Source: a virus
Length of the DNA stretch: 43,056 bases
Strand: one strand, 5' to 3'
Virus record (IMG/VR): IMGVR_UViG_3300033153_004821
Coordinates: 1-43,056 of that record
The notes beneath the pieces are model-generated. The model worked only from the letters and a program-made list of their open reading frames with translations, was not told the origin of the DNA and ran no database searches. Positions 6,357-15,872 of this stretch are shown one piece after another; the first letter of the stretch is position 1; each line of letters opens with the position of its first letter. Both the position numbers and the translations under genes were made by a program.

Positions 6357-9300
6357 TTTCTGATCTCCCTCACTACTAACTGCACATCTCGTACCCCTCC
6401 AGTTCCGCTGGCTGGCTGGTGGGCCTGGAAATAGTAAGTTCTGCTGCCTGAGCCTGGTGAGCTATCAAGATAATTATATGCAAAATAATCAGCAGCAACC
6501 GCAGAAGAGCTTTCCCATACTACCGATGTATCCCTTTTTGCACGAAACTCCAGGGCTGGTGCACCTGTACTGTAGCATTGCATTGAAATTTCAACAGGGT
6601 TATTAGTTGCTGTGATTGTTACCTGTGCTATAGTTTCCCAACTGGATACCGTATTCAAGGAACCCGCATAGCTACTACCTAAATACGTAGTCGCATTATC
6701 AGCTAATTTTCCAGTTGTAACATTTTCATCATTTATTTTTTCTGTTGTAATTGCATCCGCATGAATTTCGGTTGCTGTTATTGTTCCAGCATCTATTTCA
6801 TTGGCAGTTACTGCATCTGCTGCTATTTTTGCTGTTGTAATAGCATTTGCAGCTAATTGGTCTGTATCAACTGTGCTTCCCTGTATAAGACCACCATGAA
6901 TAACAGGTCTGCCCCAAGCCGGATAAGCCGTCCCGCTATTATTATATGCCATAAGCCACTTGTCAGTACCTATCGCATTTGCCAGCGTATCAGTGCCGTG
7001 AAACGTGTTATTTGAGCTATTCTTATCCCAATAAATATATTTATTGCCTGATGTGTCTGCAGTTATCTCATAAGTAATGCCCTTATAAGTCAGAAGTATA
7101 TCATTAGCCCCGTCAGCTTTAGACCAACCGATATTATCTGCTGGCACAGCACCACCTTCATTATCCCATTGCAGATTTTGCGTCATTGGAACATCCATCG
7201 TAGGTACGCCAACTAAAGATTTTGGATATTCTCTCCGTATCTCATCAAAGGTCGGTGGTTTGGTTGCGTCATCATTACTTGCCGGTGCATCATAGTCAGA
7301 TATAGGTATCGTTGGACTGTCATTGTCATAAGTATAAATATCGGCATTATACTCAATCGCTGTAATCTTAATCCGCTGTTCGCTACTCCTGCTTAGTTGT
7401 ATAATCCGGTATCTTCTGGCAGTATCCGCTGAAGTGCCGTAGCAAAATACATCCCCTTTGCTCGGATTAGTTGTCCAAGTATCTGTTATTGTAATAGTTG
7501 TACTGCTTACGCTATCGACCGTATGGTTTTCGATTTGCTCTTCTTCAGCTACAGGATTATAAACCCTCACCAGAACCTTATCCGTCCCGCCACTGGCAGT
7601 TACCGCCTTATCAACTACGATTGTGTTATTTGTTGAGCTTACTACTCTGCCCCCTTCTTTCCAGTCCGGCACATCGTGCTGAACATATATCACATCGCCT
7701 ACAGTACAGGCAATAGCGTCAATATCGGCCTCAAATTCAATTGTAGATTTTAGCAGTATATTTTGAGCAAGCCTGAACATCCCCGCCCTATAAGCCTCTG
7801 ATTGTTTCGTAATACCAAACAATTCCAAAGTAACCTTATTTTCGAAATTGCCTGCTGAACTGTTGTAAATCGAAAACGGGACACGCTTATAATCCTGCAA
7901 CGCATCTCGATAGTGAATCTCTATCTCACTTGCTCTTTCTTCTTGCGGCAAAAAAGTCCGCTTAAAACTGTTCTTTATGATATTACCAACATTGAACATT
8001 TGCGTAGGGGTTGTTGCCTTATCAATTGCAACCGACAAATCAGTACCATCCCATATCAGTACACACCGAGCTATTTCGCAGACCTTCAATGCTGCCTCCC
8101 ACATCGTAGTACCACTATCAAATCCGCCGTTAAAAGTAACTCGCTTTTCCGTGCCTTCTCCAATGCCCGAAGGCACTAACTCATCGCAAAAATCAGCCAA
8201 CGCAACAAAGCTATCCAAATCCAGTCTGCTCGGATTTATCCCCTCGTATTTCTCCACCGCATAAGGCGTACCATCACCGTCACCTGAAATCACAGGCTGA
8301 CTTAAAATATCATAAAGCACCCACGCCGGATTGTTTGTATATTTAATACTCCAAGTCTCTGACCCATCATCATAGACCCTGACAATTGCTCCCTCTTGAA
8401 TTACATCAACCTCGATACCACCTGAAAGCTGGTCCGTTGCCAAAGCCTGTATAGCCAGAAGTGAAAGTCCCGGATACTTAAATCCATCTTCTAATATTTC
8501 CCTGACAGAACCAAGCACCATCCTATCACCGTATCTTGAGCTTGTCTCATCCGAAGTGTCTTTGCTCACTCTAATATCGTATTTCGTGCCTCGGTTTATC
8601 GCTATGTTAGAGCCACCCTCATAACTCGAACCCGTGCTTGCTGTGTAAACTTTTCGTATCGACCCCGTAACATTATCGGTAATAGTATCGTCAACTAAAG
8701 TTGTCCAGGAACCGGCATCATGCTCTGAAATCTCGATTTTTATATCGATATTGTGGTTACTCAGCCCTCCTTGATTATTTGCATAATAAATGCCCCTATC
8801 GAAAAGAAGCTCCACCTCCAGATCGTCAAAGTCATTGTCCGGCGTAGTATAAATCTCTGAACCGCCCGTATTTGTTACCACTCGATTAGGCCGGTATTCT
8901 GGTTTTGCATCACCAAACAGACTTACCACCGTTTGCTCAATAGTACCCTTTTTCTCTTCAATACTTACATCATCATAGTTGATATATTTTTGCCCGTTGA
9001 TATTTATATCGTAGTTAGTGCCGTCCGATTTTGTTATGCCCTCAACCGGCCCCGATCCCAAAGCAACCAGCATATTAAGTACCTGCTTGGTATCATCGCT
9101 ATCGTCCAGCTCTGTATATACGCTGATCACATTGCCATATAATTTATTCTTACCATAAAACTTCGGCACTACTATTCCCTGTCGGTTTACAGTTTTGGGA
9201 TTCCACCGGTAAAACTGCGAAGCTTCTGCGTCAAAATCCAATCCTTTCGGAGCTTGCGGCCCGGGCATTAGAGAATTTATAAGCACACCGCCTGCAACCA

Positions 9301-9676
9301 TAATACCAACACCCAAAGCCATAGAGCCTAACGATGCTCCCTCTGCAATAAAGCCAAACCCCGCTGGCCCAACAGCTATTACCAATGCTATCATCAGCAC
9401 TGCACCGAGGATTTGCTTATCATCGTCTCCACCCCCTGAAACGACTGGCATAAATACTATTTCATCGCCGAGTTTCGGTATCGTTGTGTTCCAAAAGATC
9501 CTCTCAATCACCATCCCGTTTATACTGATAACGACATCCAAATCACTCGGCAGGTATTTATCTTTGAGTTGCTCTAAGGTTTCATCTTTGAACTCAAGAT
9601 TTTGAATGTCCCTTTGTTTGCGATCAAAAGGATTCTTAACAACTATACTTCTAATTGTGTTATTCGTTTCGTTCAT
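6353..9676 (-). CDS. Tail tip / central tail hub protein, J-like
   Basis: A protein of about 1107 residues in the place and with the layout of lambda J-type host-specificity proteins. It has an N-terminal hub segment, a hydrophobic glycine-rich stretch near residues 90-140, a conserved middle with FYGKNKLYGNV and PVEGI, fibronectin-like segments, and a C-terminal repeat of AxxIxTxxI type (AITTAKIAADAVTANEI) typical of fibre stalks. It would form the tail tip and contact the host. The ATG at 9676 follows GGA; a TTG 12 bases earlier is possible. It lies directly after the K-like gene. Confidence 0.88.
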   Translation of the reverse strand: MNETNNTIRSIVVKNPFDRKQRDIQNLEFKDETLEQLKDKYLPSDLDVVISINGMVIERIFWNTTIPKLGDEIVFMPVVSGGGDDDKQILGAVLMIALVIAVGPAGFGFIAEGASLGSMALGVGIMVAGGVLINSLMPGPQAPKGLDFDAEASQFYRWNPKTVNRQGIVVPKFYGKNKLYGNVISVYTELDDSDDTKQVLNMLVALGSGPVEGITKSDGTNYDININGQKYINYDDVSIEEKKGTIEQTVVSLFGDAKPEYRPNRVVTNTGGSEIYTTPDNDFDDLEVELLFDRGIYYANNQGGLSNHNIDIKIEISEHDAGSWTTLVDDTITDNVTGSIRKVYTASTGSSYEGGSNIAINRGTKYDIRVSKDTSDETSSRYGDRMVLGSVREILEDGFKYPGLSLLAIQALATDQLSGGIEVDVIQEGAIVRVYDDGSETWSIKYTNNPAWVLYDILSQPVISGDGDGTPYAVEKYEGINPSRLDLDSFVALADFCDELVPSGIGEGTEKRVTFNGGFDSGTTMWEAALKVCEIARCVLIWDGTDLSVAIDKATTPTQMFNVGNIIKNSFKRTFLPQEERASEIEIHYRDALQDYKRVPFSIYNSSAGNFENKVTLELFGITKQSEAYRAGMFRLAQNILLKSTIEFEADIDAIACTVGDVIYVQHDVPDWKEGGRVVSSTNNTIVVDKAVTASGGTDKVLVRVYNPVAEEEQIENHTVDSVSSTTITITDTWTTNPSKGDVFCYGTSADTARRYRIIQLSRSSEQRIKITAIEYNADIYTYDNDSPTIPISDYDAPASNDDATKPPTFDEIRREYPKSLVGVPTMDVPMTQNLQWDNEGGAVPADNIGWSKADGANDILLTYKGITYEITADTSGNKYIYWDKNSSNNTFHGTDTLANAIGTDKWLMAYNNSGTAYPAWGRPVIHGGLIQGSTVDTDQLAANAITTAKIAADAVTANEIDAGTITATEIHADAITTEKINDENVTTGKLADNATTYLGSSYAGSLNTVSSWETIAQVTITATNNPVEISMQCYSTGAPALEFRAKRDTSVVWESSSAVAADYFAYNYLDSSPGSGSRTYYFQAHQPASGTGGVRDVQLVVREIRK

Positions 9677-10070
9677 TATTTCCAACAAATCTATAAAAAC
9701 CTTCGATTTTGCTCTTCCAGTATTTATGTCTTAGCTTTTCTATCGCTACCGAACGTTTCCGCATAATATGTATAAAAGTTTTGCAGTCATCCAAAATCAC
9801 TCCCATGTGATTCACAAAAGGCGGTCTCAAGCTAAACGTAACTACGCAATAAGGCTCAGGTCTTTTCAGTTTGATATAATCTTCACTTTTGCCTGCCTTT
9901 ATCGCCTCACTTCTTTGCTCTAAATTCTCGATTGATTTTTTATCTGGCAACTTGATCCCTGCCCTCTTGCATACCTCTTTCGATAGTGTATAGCAATCGT
10001 AGCCGTCTATGCCATTGCCGCCCATCTTGAACGGTTTGCCCAATAAATCATCATAAGTCATTTTACGCAA
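9660..10070 (-). CDS. NlpC/P60 tail assembly protein, K-like
   Basis: A 136-residue cysteine peptidase-like protein. The catalytic cysteine sits in GYDCYTLS (about residue 26) and the histidine in NHMGVIL (about residue 88), the usual NlpC/P60 pair. In lambda-like tails such a domain sits at the tail tip and may open peptidoglycan during entry. It overlaps the L-like gene by 8 bases and the J-like gene by 17 bases. Confidence 0.85.
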   Translation of the reverse strand: MRKMTYDDLLGKPFKMGGNGIDGYDCYTLSKEVCKRAGIKLPDKKSIENLEQRSEAIKAGKSEDYIKLKRPEPYCVVTFSLRPPFVNHMGVILDDCKTFIHIMRKRSVAIEKLRHKYWKSKIEGFYRFVGNNERNE

Positions 10071-10923
10071 TCCTCACTGTACCTGAACGGATACCCGGAA
10101 AACCCCCAAAATTCGCTGAATTACCTCGTTCTCTACACTCTGCCAATGTCTTATTGCAGGTTGCATACCCACATTTCCCGCCCGATGTCCAAGCCGTAAA
10201 ATCATCTCCATCCGTATCATCTAAAGTAAAATTATCAGCATCGGTCTTTGTGATCGTGTAGCTATTACCCTGAAGTTCTGTAGTACCTTCTACATCGTTA
10301 TCAAACTTGATAACATCAGCAGTTAAAAAACCATGTCCGGTTATATTTATTGATACCGGACTGCCACTTGGCAATGTTATGCCTTCTATACTCTTACCCG
10401 CATACTGACATCTTGGCCCGTCTAAATCATAAACATCGTTATATTGAAACCTGCAATGCAGAGCCAAAAACTTCTGAAGCGGAAACCTCTGCCTAAGCGG
10501 ATTCGGAGCACCCAAAGTAAAAGTAACCCACTTAGCCGTACTATTGCAGCCCAATACGTCATAAGTTAATTCAAGCTCGCTATAATCCTCAGCCAACCTG
10601 TCAGAATTAACCACTGTTACCTTAACAGACGAACCAATAGCACCATCCAAATCCTCAAGATATTGCTCAAGTAGGCTTGTGATATTGCTAACACGAAGCG
10701 TAACTGTAGGAATCTGCCCCTTACTCATATTCTTAGTCGGCTCAACCTCAAAAGGAAACGCTGTATAAGTTTCACCGCCGAAAGTTACATCCTCAAAATT
10801 TCTCGCAAAACGTAAAACCGTCCCACCATCATTATTCAGTGTAACTTCCAACAGGATCAGCCACGCCGCTTTGCTTTGCAGCTTGTTTTTCTCGATTATT
10901 AGATTTGCAGGTATATCACGCAT
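10063..10923 (-). CDS. Tail tip protein, L-like, with likely iron-sulfur cysteines
   Basis: A 286-residue protein matching the minor tail protein L family: an N-terminal part with FARNFEDVTFGG, a middle with NPLRQRFPLQ, then cysteines at about 157, 172, 251, 256 and 263. The C-terminal pattern CGYATCNKTLAEC followed by NFGGFPGI is typical. Lambda gpL is known to bind a 4Fe-4S cluster. Unusually, about 65 residues (roughly 183-249, with GHGFLTADVIKF and DADNFTL) are inserted between the second and third cysteines and look like a beta module often spliced into phage proteins. Confidence 0.82.
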   Translation of the reverse strand: MRDIPANLIIEKNKLQSKAAWLILLEVTLNNDGGTVLRFARNFEDVTFGGETYTAFPFEVEPTKNMSKGQIPTVTLRVSNITSLLEQYLEDLDGAIGSSVKVTVVNSDRLAEDYSELELTYDVLGCNSTAKWVTFTLGAPNPLRQRFPLQKFLALHCRFQYNDVYDLDGPRCQYAGKSIEGITLPSGSPVSINITGHGFLTADVIKFDNDVEGTTELQGNSYTITKTDADNFTLDDTDGDDFTAWTSGGKCGYATCNKTLAECRERGNSANFGGFPGIRSGTVRIA

Positions 10924-10955
10924 TTTGCGGCTTTCCTATTTCGATTCTAATTTTC

Positions 10956-11336
10956 TCAGCTTGTCGGATTTGCCTCAACCAAAATCATTTCTGCTCTCCA
11001 TCGGCGGAGCGGTATTCTGTTATCCAGCGGATTAAATTTCCACTTGACAGGCTCAGCAAATCTTACATCATAAGTCTCCCCGTCCTCAGTATTTTCCCAA
11101 TTAAAACTTGTGCCACCAAATCCTACCGTATCTTCCTCAAAGGTTTCCAGTGTAGATTTATCCGCATCGGTCAAATATTCAAAAACAAGTTTCCACTTTT
11201 TTGGCACAACCGTAAAACGATTTCTCGTCAACTGATAACCATTTTCAAATTGACTTCGCAGTGTCGGATCAACAGCCGTTTCCTGTGTAAAGCCCGAAAC
11301 ATTCGGTCCTTGAGTTAATGTTGGAAAATTTGCCAA
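10956..11336 (-). CDS. Minor tail protein, M-like
   Basis: A 126-residue protein directly after the tape measure gene and before the L-like gene, the place of lambda gpM. A beta-rich pattern with KWKLVFEYLTDADKSTLETF and a C-terminal RRWRAEMILVEA fits this family of tail-tip connecting proteins. Its start is 2 bases from the tape measure stop, indicating coupling. Confidence 0.75.
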   Translation of the reverse strand: MANFPTLTQGPNVSGFTQETAVDPTLRSQFENGYQLTRNRFTVVPKKWKLVFEYLTDADKSTLETFEEDTVGFGGTSFNWENTEDGETYDVRFAEPVKWKFNPLDNRIPLRRWRAEMILVEANPTS

Positions 11337-11337
11337 T

Positions 11338-13989
11338 TTATTTCACTCCCATCTGTTGTATCGCATTTCGCATCGGCCCGTAACTGTGAATATCTTTGAG
11401 AACCACGTTTGTGATGTATTTTTCGCCATCAAATTCCGTTTGTCCTTTTTCAGCATCTACCGGCCTGCCTGTCTGGTTTATTACATTAACCTCAACATTA
11501 GCTCCACCTGCTGCTTGCCCCTTGGGAATCACCCTCTCTCCTCTCTGCAAAATCGCCGGAAACTCATCCGCCTGCAAACCAGCGTGTAATCTCGGAGCTT
11601 GTGAAAAAACCATTTGCGGTATAGCCTTTTGCTGCATCCCCGCTCCAACAATACCGCCACTATGGGCATAATTAGCCATTGCCGGATTTATGTCACCTGC
11701 TGGAGCGGTGGAGGCTCCAAAGCCAAATCCCATCATTAGCTTAGTTGCTATCTGCATAGACATGATCTGTACCATAGCCGAGGCAATAGATTTCAAAAAA
11801 CCGGTTGCCGCCTCCTTAAAATCCTTAGCGTCCAGAATCATATCAGCAAAGGCATTGGCAAAGGAATCTCTTATCTTATAAGCAACCTCATTGCCAATCT
11901 CACCAAATGTCTTTATTTCATTTGCCATCTCTAACTGTGCAGACTTAAATCCATCAGTTAAGCTATCAGATGATTTTAACCTTTCAATATCGAGTTTGCG
12001 AACTTGCTCGTCATACCACTGATCAAGCAATGCCTTATCTTCAATAAATTTAGCATAATCTTTTAACTCATCATCGAGCAGTTTTTTTCTGAATTGATAA
12101 GTTTTCTCATCCATTCGGCCAAGTTCACTTAACAGCTTTCGCCGCAAGTCCTCGATGTGCTGTGCAAGTTCAGCCTGTGCTTTCTTTTCCTCTTCGGTCA
12201 ATTGTTTCGTTGGCACTGTGCCTACTGGGTTACCACCTTTCCCAACAGTATTCGAAATAGCATCATTTACATCTTGTGCTTTTTCACCTAAGGCATCAAG
12301 TTTTCGGGCCATTGTGTCAAGAAGTCTTTGGCTATCCTTTGCCTTCAGCTTTGCCAACGGCCCCGATATAATATCTATATCAAGCTTGTTTTCAAAATCC
12401 TTCAAGTTCTTTTCAACCTCACTCCAGACATCTTTTAGATCACCTCTTAAATCTGTTGTGGTTGCGGGTTTCATGGATGCTTCATATAATCCAGCACCCA
12501 TTTTCATCATTTCTTTACGATACCCTCCAGATATAGGGTATTTAGCGAGCATTTCTAATCCAGTTCGATGCTCTCCAGTAGGTTTTTTTACACCACTCTC
12601 TTCCATAAGCCATGTACCTACTTGTTTTCCGTATGCTTCAATAAATGCGGCTGCAGCGTTCACACCAGCAGTCCGCATAATTACAACAATAGATTTGCCA
12701 AGCCCAAAAAAAAGCTCAGTGGCTGTTTTAACTGCAAATTTCAACCCCACCTTCCAGTCAGTTTTCATAAACTCCAAAAAGCTTTTAATTATATCACCCA
12801 CAAAGATTATCCTATCGGCAAAAGCAACCGCCCAGTCCTCAATCACATACCGGTTTTTTATGAGAGAATCAGTCATGTCGATAATACTTTTTTTGAATCT
12901 TTCGCCAACACCCACAGAGATAACTTTTATAGCCTGCCAAAATCTCTTTAATTGAAAGCTCAAAGTGTCTGTCATTTTCCCAAAGGCTTTTTGTGTTAAA
13001 CCAGCCGAATTAAGCATCAAATCCAGATCGCTTGCCATTCCTTCGGCCTGTTTTAACGCTGCTGCAAAGCCTGATAAGGCCCTTATGTTAGGCAATAAAA
13101 TTGCTAATTGTTCTGCTGTAGCTCCCTTTAGCTTTTTCAGCACACCTGTCAAGCCTATAGTTCGAAGAGTGGTAGTATTTAGCTCAAAGCCGAATTGCTT
13201 TGCCATCTCTTTTGCCTCTGGCCCCGACTTCATAAAGGTATTCATCAAACCCCTTAATGATGTTGTTGCCAGTTCGGTTGACATGCCTGCCCTTGTCATT
13301 GTAGCAATAGCTGCTCCAACCTCTTCAAAAGCTAACCCTGCAACCGAAGCCGTCGAAGCAATCTTGCCTATATTCGGAGCCAGTTCTGCAAACGTAGTTT
13401 TACCACGTTTTACTATCGCAAACAGCCAGTCGCTTACTTTGCCTGCCTCTTCAGCGGACATTTGATAAGAATTAAGAATAGTTGTTATAGCATCGGCTGC
13501 CACTCCCGTATCAGTCAAGCCTGCCTTAGCTGCTATAGTTGATGCGGATAATACGTCTAATGCTTTAGCCGGTTCTATCGAAGCACTCAGAATATCATAT
13601 AAGCCTTTTGATAATGTCTTTGTGCTCTCCCCAAACTCGACTGCCATTTGCTTTAACCGTCTCGCATACTTAGGTATATACTTCATAGTCTGATCATCGA
13701 GCATCGTACTTACATTAGCCAGTTGCTCTTCAAAATCGGCAAACGCCTTAACGGACAAGCCGATAGCACCCACAATAGCTATGCTCATCCGCTTAACCCA
13801 CTTGCTTATAGTACCGCCTATCTTTTTAACCGCACTTCCAAGTCGCTTGAAGCTCTGTTCATTGGCTCTCAAGAGTCCTTCGGTTTTAACCGTAAAGGTT
13901 TTGAGGTTTTTTGTAGCCTTCTGAAGCTTCGTAGAGAAATCTCTCATATCCGCCCGCAGATAAGCTGTAAGATTGCCAAGATCAGCCAT
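11338..13989 (-). CDS. Tail tape measure protein
   Basis: An 883-residue tape measure protein. The N-terminal 370 residues carry the conserved TIGR01760-type core (FEEQLANVSTMLDDQ, LSASTIAAKAGLTDTG, RAGMSTELATTSLRGLMN), followed by hydrophobic segments near residues 395-440, a long coiled coil at about 520-660 and a glycine/alanine-rich C-terminus. It sets tail length. The ATG at 13989 lies just after AGGAAAAGGAA, so it is preferred to an in-frame start 24 bases earlier, and it overlaps the chaperone gene by 8 bases. Confidence 0.93.
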   Translation of the reverse strand: MADLGNLTAYLRADMRDFSTKLQKATKNLKTFTVKTEGLLRANEQSFKRLGSAVKKIGGTISKWVKRMSIAIVGAIGLSVKAFADFEEQLANVSTMLDDQTMKYIPKYARRLKQMAVEFGESTKTLSKGLYDILSASIEPAKALDVLSASTIAAKAGLTDTGVAADAITTILNSYQMSAEEAGKVSDWLFAIVKRGKTTFAELAPNIGKIASTASVAGLAFEEVGAAIATMTRAGMSTELATTSLRGLMNTFMKSGPEAKEMAKQFGFELNTTTLRTIGLTGVLKKLKGATAEQLAILLPNIRALSGFAAALKQAEGMASDLDLMLNSAGLTQKAFGKMTDTLSFQLKRFWQAIKVISVGVGERFKKSIIDMTDSLIKNRYVIEDWAVAFADRIIFVGDIIKSFLEFMKTDWKVGLKFAVKTATELFFGLGKSIVVIMRTAGVNAAAAFIEAYGKQVGTWLMEESGVKKPTGEHRTGLEMLAKYPISGGYRKEMMKMGAGLYEASMKPATTTDLRGDLKDVWSEVEKNLKDFENKLDIDIISGPLAKLKAKDSQRLLDTMARKLDALGEKAQDVNDAISNTVGKGGNPVGTVPTKQLTEEEKKAQAELAQHIEDLRRKLLSELGRMDEKTYQFRKKLLDDELKDYAKFIEDKALLDQWYDEQVRKLDIERLKSSDSLTDGFKSAQLEMANEIKTFGEIGNEVAYKIRDSFANAFADMILDAKDFKEAATGFLKSIASAMVQIMSMQIATKLMMGFGFGASTAPAGDINPAMANYAHSGGIVGAGMQQKAIPQMVFSQAPRLHAGLQADEFPAILQRGERVIPKGQAAGGANVEVNVINQTGRPVDAEKGQTEFDGEKYITNVVLKDIHSYGPMRNAIQQMGVK

Positions 13990-14329
13990 TTTTCCTTTTC
14001 CTATATTGAGCAAAGAAAATTTGCGGGTTCGGCATCCCTGCCTTCTCCCAAGCCTCCATTGCCTGACGTGTCACCTTCACGCTGGGAAACCCGCTTTTTT
14101 CTATCTGCTCATCGATTTTTTTATCGTCCTTTTCACTTACGCCCAAAAACGCAAATAACGCCTGCCTGATCTGCTCCAACTCAAAATCGGCCGGTTTTAT
14201 ATTCTCTCTGTACTCATGCAGTTTTTCCAAATAATGAACTAACTGCTGTAATGTCAATCGCTCAATAGTTTCCGGTGTCCATCCAAATTCCTTGCTAAGC
14301 TCAAAGTATATCGCCGCCCAATCAGTCAA
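13982..14329 (-). CDS. Tail assembly chaperone, downstream (T-like) part made by frameshift
   Basis: A 115-residue reading frame whose only start is a TTG at 14329, overlapping the upstream stop with no proper ribosome site. It lies in the -1 frame relative to the preceding gene, directly after a slippery heptamer. This is the arrangement of lambda G and T, where T is made only as a G-T fusion. The content is helical and charged, with FGWTPETIERLTLQQL and a C-terminal MPNPQIFFAQYRKR. It would help load tail tube subunits on the tape measure. Confidence 0.78.
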   Translation of the reverse strand: MTDWAAIYFELSKEFGWTPETIERLTLQQLVHYLEKLHEYRENIKPADFELEQIRQALFAFLGVSEKDDKKIDEQIEKSGFPSVKVTRQAMEAWEKAGMPNPQIFFAQYRKRKNG

Positions 14330-14703
14330 CCCTTTTCTATCAGATTGCCTTTTACCTGTCGTTTCTTGGACGGCTTTTTCGAGTTTTTTCCCTGCACTCC
14401 GAATATATCCGGAGCCTCATGTAGAATTTGTTGCAGGCGGTCAATATCCAACTGGCCTATTTTCTTCCTTATCTCCTCGACCATCATATCCGGATAGGTG
14501 CTTAGCCCCAAAGCCACAAACAAATTCACAAGGTCTTTTACTCTGCCAGAACCAAAATTTATCTCTGATATAGGCTTGTTGTAAACGTCCTCAAGATACT
14601 CCAACCCGACAACTCTGCACTTCAACTCAATTACAAAATTATCACCAAGTTCTACCTTCTTGATTTGATAATCCTTTGCCATATTTACATCCTTTTTTGC
14701 CAT
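14326..14703 (-). CDS. Tail assembly chaperone, upstream (G-like) part
   Basis: A 125-residue protein between the tail tube and tape measure genes. It has a beta-rich N-terminal half (KKVELGDNFVIELKCRVVG), a helical middle and a basic tail ending NLIEKG. The last codons contain the slippery site A-AAG-GGT right before the TGA stop, so a fraction of ribosomes would produce a fusion of about 240 residues with the next frame. Position and frameshift identify it better than sequence. Confidence 0.78.
   Translation of the reverse strand: MAKKDVNMAKDYQIKKVELGDNFVIELKCRVVGLEYLEDVYNKPISEINFGSGRVKDLVNLFVALGLSTYPDMMVEEIRKKIGQLDIDRLQQILHEAPDIFGVQGKNSKKPSKKRQVKGNLIEKG
14329..14335 (-). promoter_or_regulatory. 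Minus-one programmed frameshift site
   Basis: The minus-strand heptamer A-AAG-GGT fits the X-XXY-YYZ rule: the Lys tRNA can re-pair on AAA and the Gly tRNA on GGG. The zero-frame TGA follows at once. The -1 frame continues as the T-like chaperone part, which has no start of its own. Confidence 0.75.
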
Positions 14704-14705
14704 AA

Positions 14706-15251
14706 TCAGATTTCCTCAAAAATAATTCCCACTTGATCGCCTGCCGGTCTACTTTCGTCCGGACAGCCCATAAACTCCACATCATACATTGTGATTTTAT
14801 CACCAGAAAAAGGCAAAACCAAATCACTCAATGCCATAGCTGTATACAAAATCAGCACAATCTTTTTGCCATCCGCCTTAGTATGCTCAAATCGCAGTGA
14901 AATAGTGCTGTCATCCAAAGACTCTCTGCCAATCGTCAAACCCTCCCAGCTTGTCGAATTGCTTGCAAATGAATAACTTGAAGGGTCATAACTCAGCTGA
15001 CCGGCACTACTGTTTATCGAACCACCTATCCCTAAAGCAAGCCTCAAATTCTCACAGCTAAACTCGGCAAAAGAAGCTCTAAGCGTACCTATTCCTATAC
15101 TGATAAGATTTGTACTTGACGAGCCGGACGGGCTAAACGTCAACGCCTTACGCTGATAATTCAGCTGCACCTCACCCGTCAAGTAACCAACATCCACACC
15201 GTTCAGGTATAACTCACCTGAACCCAACATTACATTATCAGTATCGCCCAT
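14706..15251 (-). CDS. Tail tube protein, second paralogue
   Basis: A 181-residue beta-rich protein. It shares a pattern with the preceding gene: LGSGELYLNGVDVGYLTG near the start, a F-PSGSSS turn, SLRFEHTKADGKK near residue 126, and RPAGDQVGIIF at the end. Tail tube proteins with this module are usual immediately before the chaperone genes. Two in tandem imply a gene duplication; one may be the major tube protein and the other a minor variant. Confidence 0.75.
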   Translation of the reverse strand: MGDTDNVMLGSGELYLNGVDVGYLTGEVQLNYQRKALTFSPSGSSSTNLISIGIGTLRASFAEFSCENLRLALGIGGSINSSAGQLSYDPSSYSFASNSTSWEGLTIGRESLDDSTISLRFEHTKADGKKIVLILYTAMALSDLVLPFSGDKITMYDVEFMGCPDESRPAGDQVGIIFEEI

Positions 15252-15253
15252 TG

Positions 15254-15826
15254 TTAGTTGCTACCTGCTACTTGGTCAGCAATGAAGCCCATTTGATCTC
15301 CCGCACTCCTGTCAGCGTCGATCAAAGCATCAAAACTAATGTCATGCAAAATTACATTTTCCTCATCAAACGGAATTGTAATCTCTGGCGTAGCAACACA
15401 CTTATAAAGGACAATAACAATATCCTTGTTTTGGTCGGGTCTTGCATGTTCAAATCGTATGGATATTTCGTCCACCGTTTTTTTGCCGCCAAAGCTCAAC
15501 ACATCAAAACTTGCAGAATCACCGGGCACATAGGATGTTCCGCTATGTCCGCCTTCGTATTGTGGGAAACTCTGAGACGCCGACACGCTCTCGTTAATTC
15601 CCATCGCAAGTTTAAGGTTGGCTGTTTTTAGCTCAGCAACCGAAGCCTTTAACGACCCATGCTCGCTAATTACAAACTTTTTAACTGGTCCACTTTGGTT
15701 TGATGGCTTAAAATCTACCATCTCTCGGCCATAGGTAAACTCCACATTACCCTTCAAATGCCCTACATCCACGCCATCGATATATAGCGTTCCATTACCT
15801 AATGTTACTTTATTGTCATCTGCCAT
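15254..15826 (-). CDS. Tail tube protein, first paralogue
   Basis: A 190-residue protein paralogous to the next gene: LGNGTLYIDGVDVGHLKGNV, SIRFEHARPDQNKD and RSAGDQMGFI occupy the same positions. The ATG at 15826 follows AAGGAG by 8 bases; an in-frame start 30 bases earlier lacks a site. A perfect inverted repeat, GACCAA-N5-TTGGTC, lies about 15-30 bases upstream of the ribosome site. The strong site suggests this is the abundant tube subunit, an inference. Confidence 0.77.
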   Translation of the reverse strand: MADDNKVTLGNGTLYIDGVDVGHLKGNVEFTYGREMVDFKPSNQSGPVKKFVISEHGSLKASVAELKTANLKLAMGINESVSASQSFPQYEGGHSGTSYVPGDSASFDVLSFGGKKTVDEISIRFEHARPDQNKDIVIVLYKCVATPEITIPFDEENVILHDISFDALIDADRSAGDQMGFIADQVAGSN

Positions 15827-15872
15827 TTTCAGTACTCCTTTACTATTTGCGACCAAAAAAATTGGTCAGGTC

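Noticed and set aside
12155-12955. Long plus-strand frame of 266 codons opposite the tape measure gene
   Set aside because: It is the antisense shadow of a strongly conserved tape measure protein, serine- and phenylalanine-rich as such shadows are, with no ribosome site or family.
15827-15872. Inverted repeat GACCAA-N5-TTGGTC as a terminator after the sugar island
   Set aside because: The stem is only 6 bp, its T residues are in the loop rather than after it, and it directly precedes the tail tube ribosome site.
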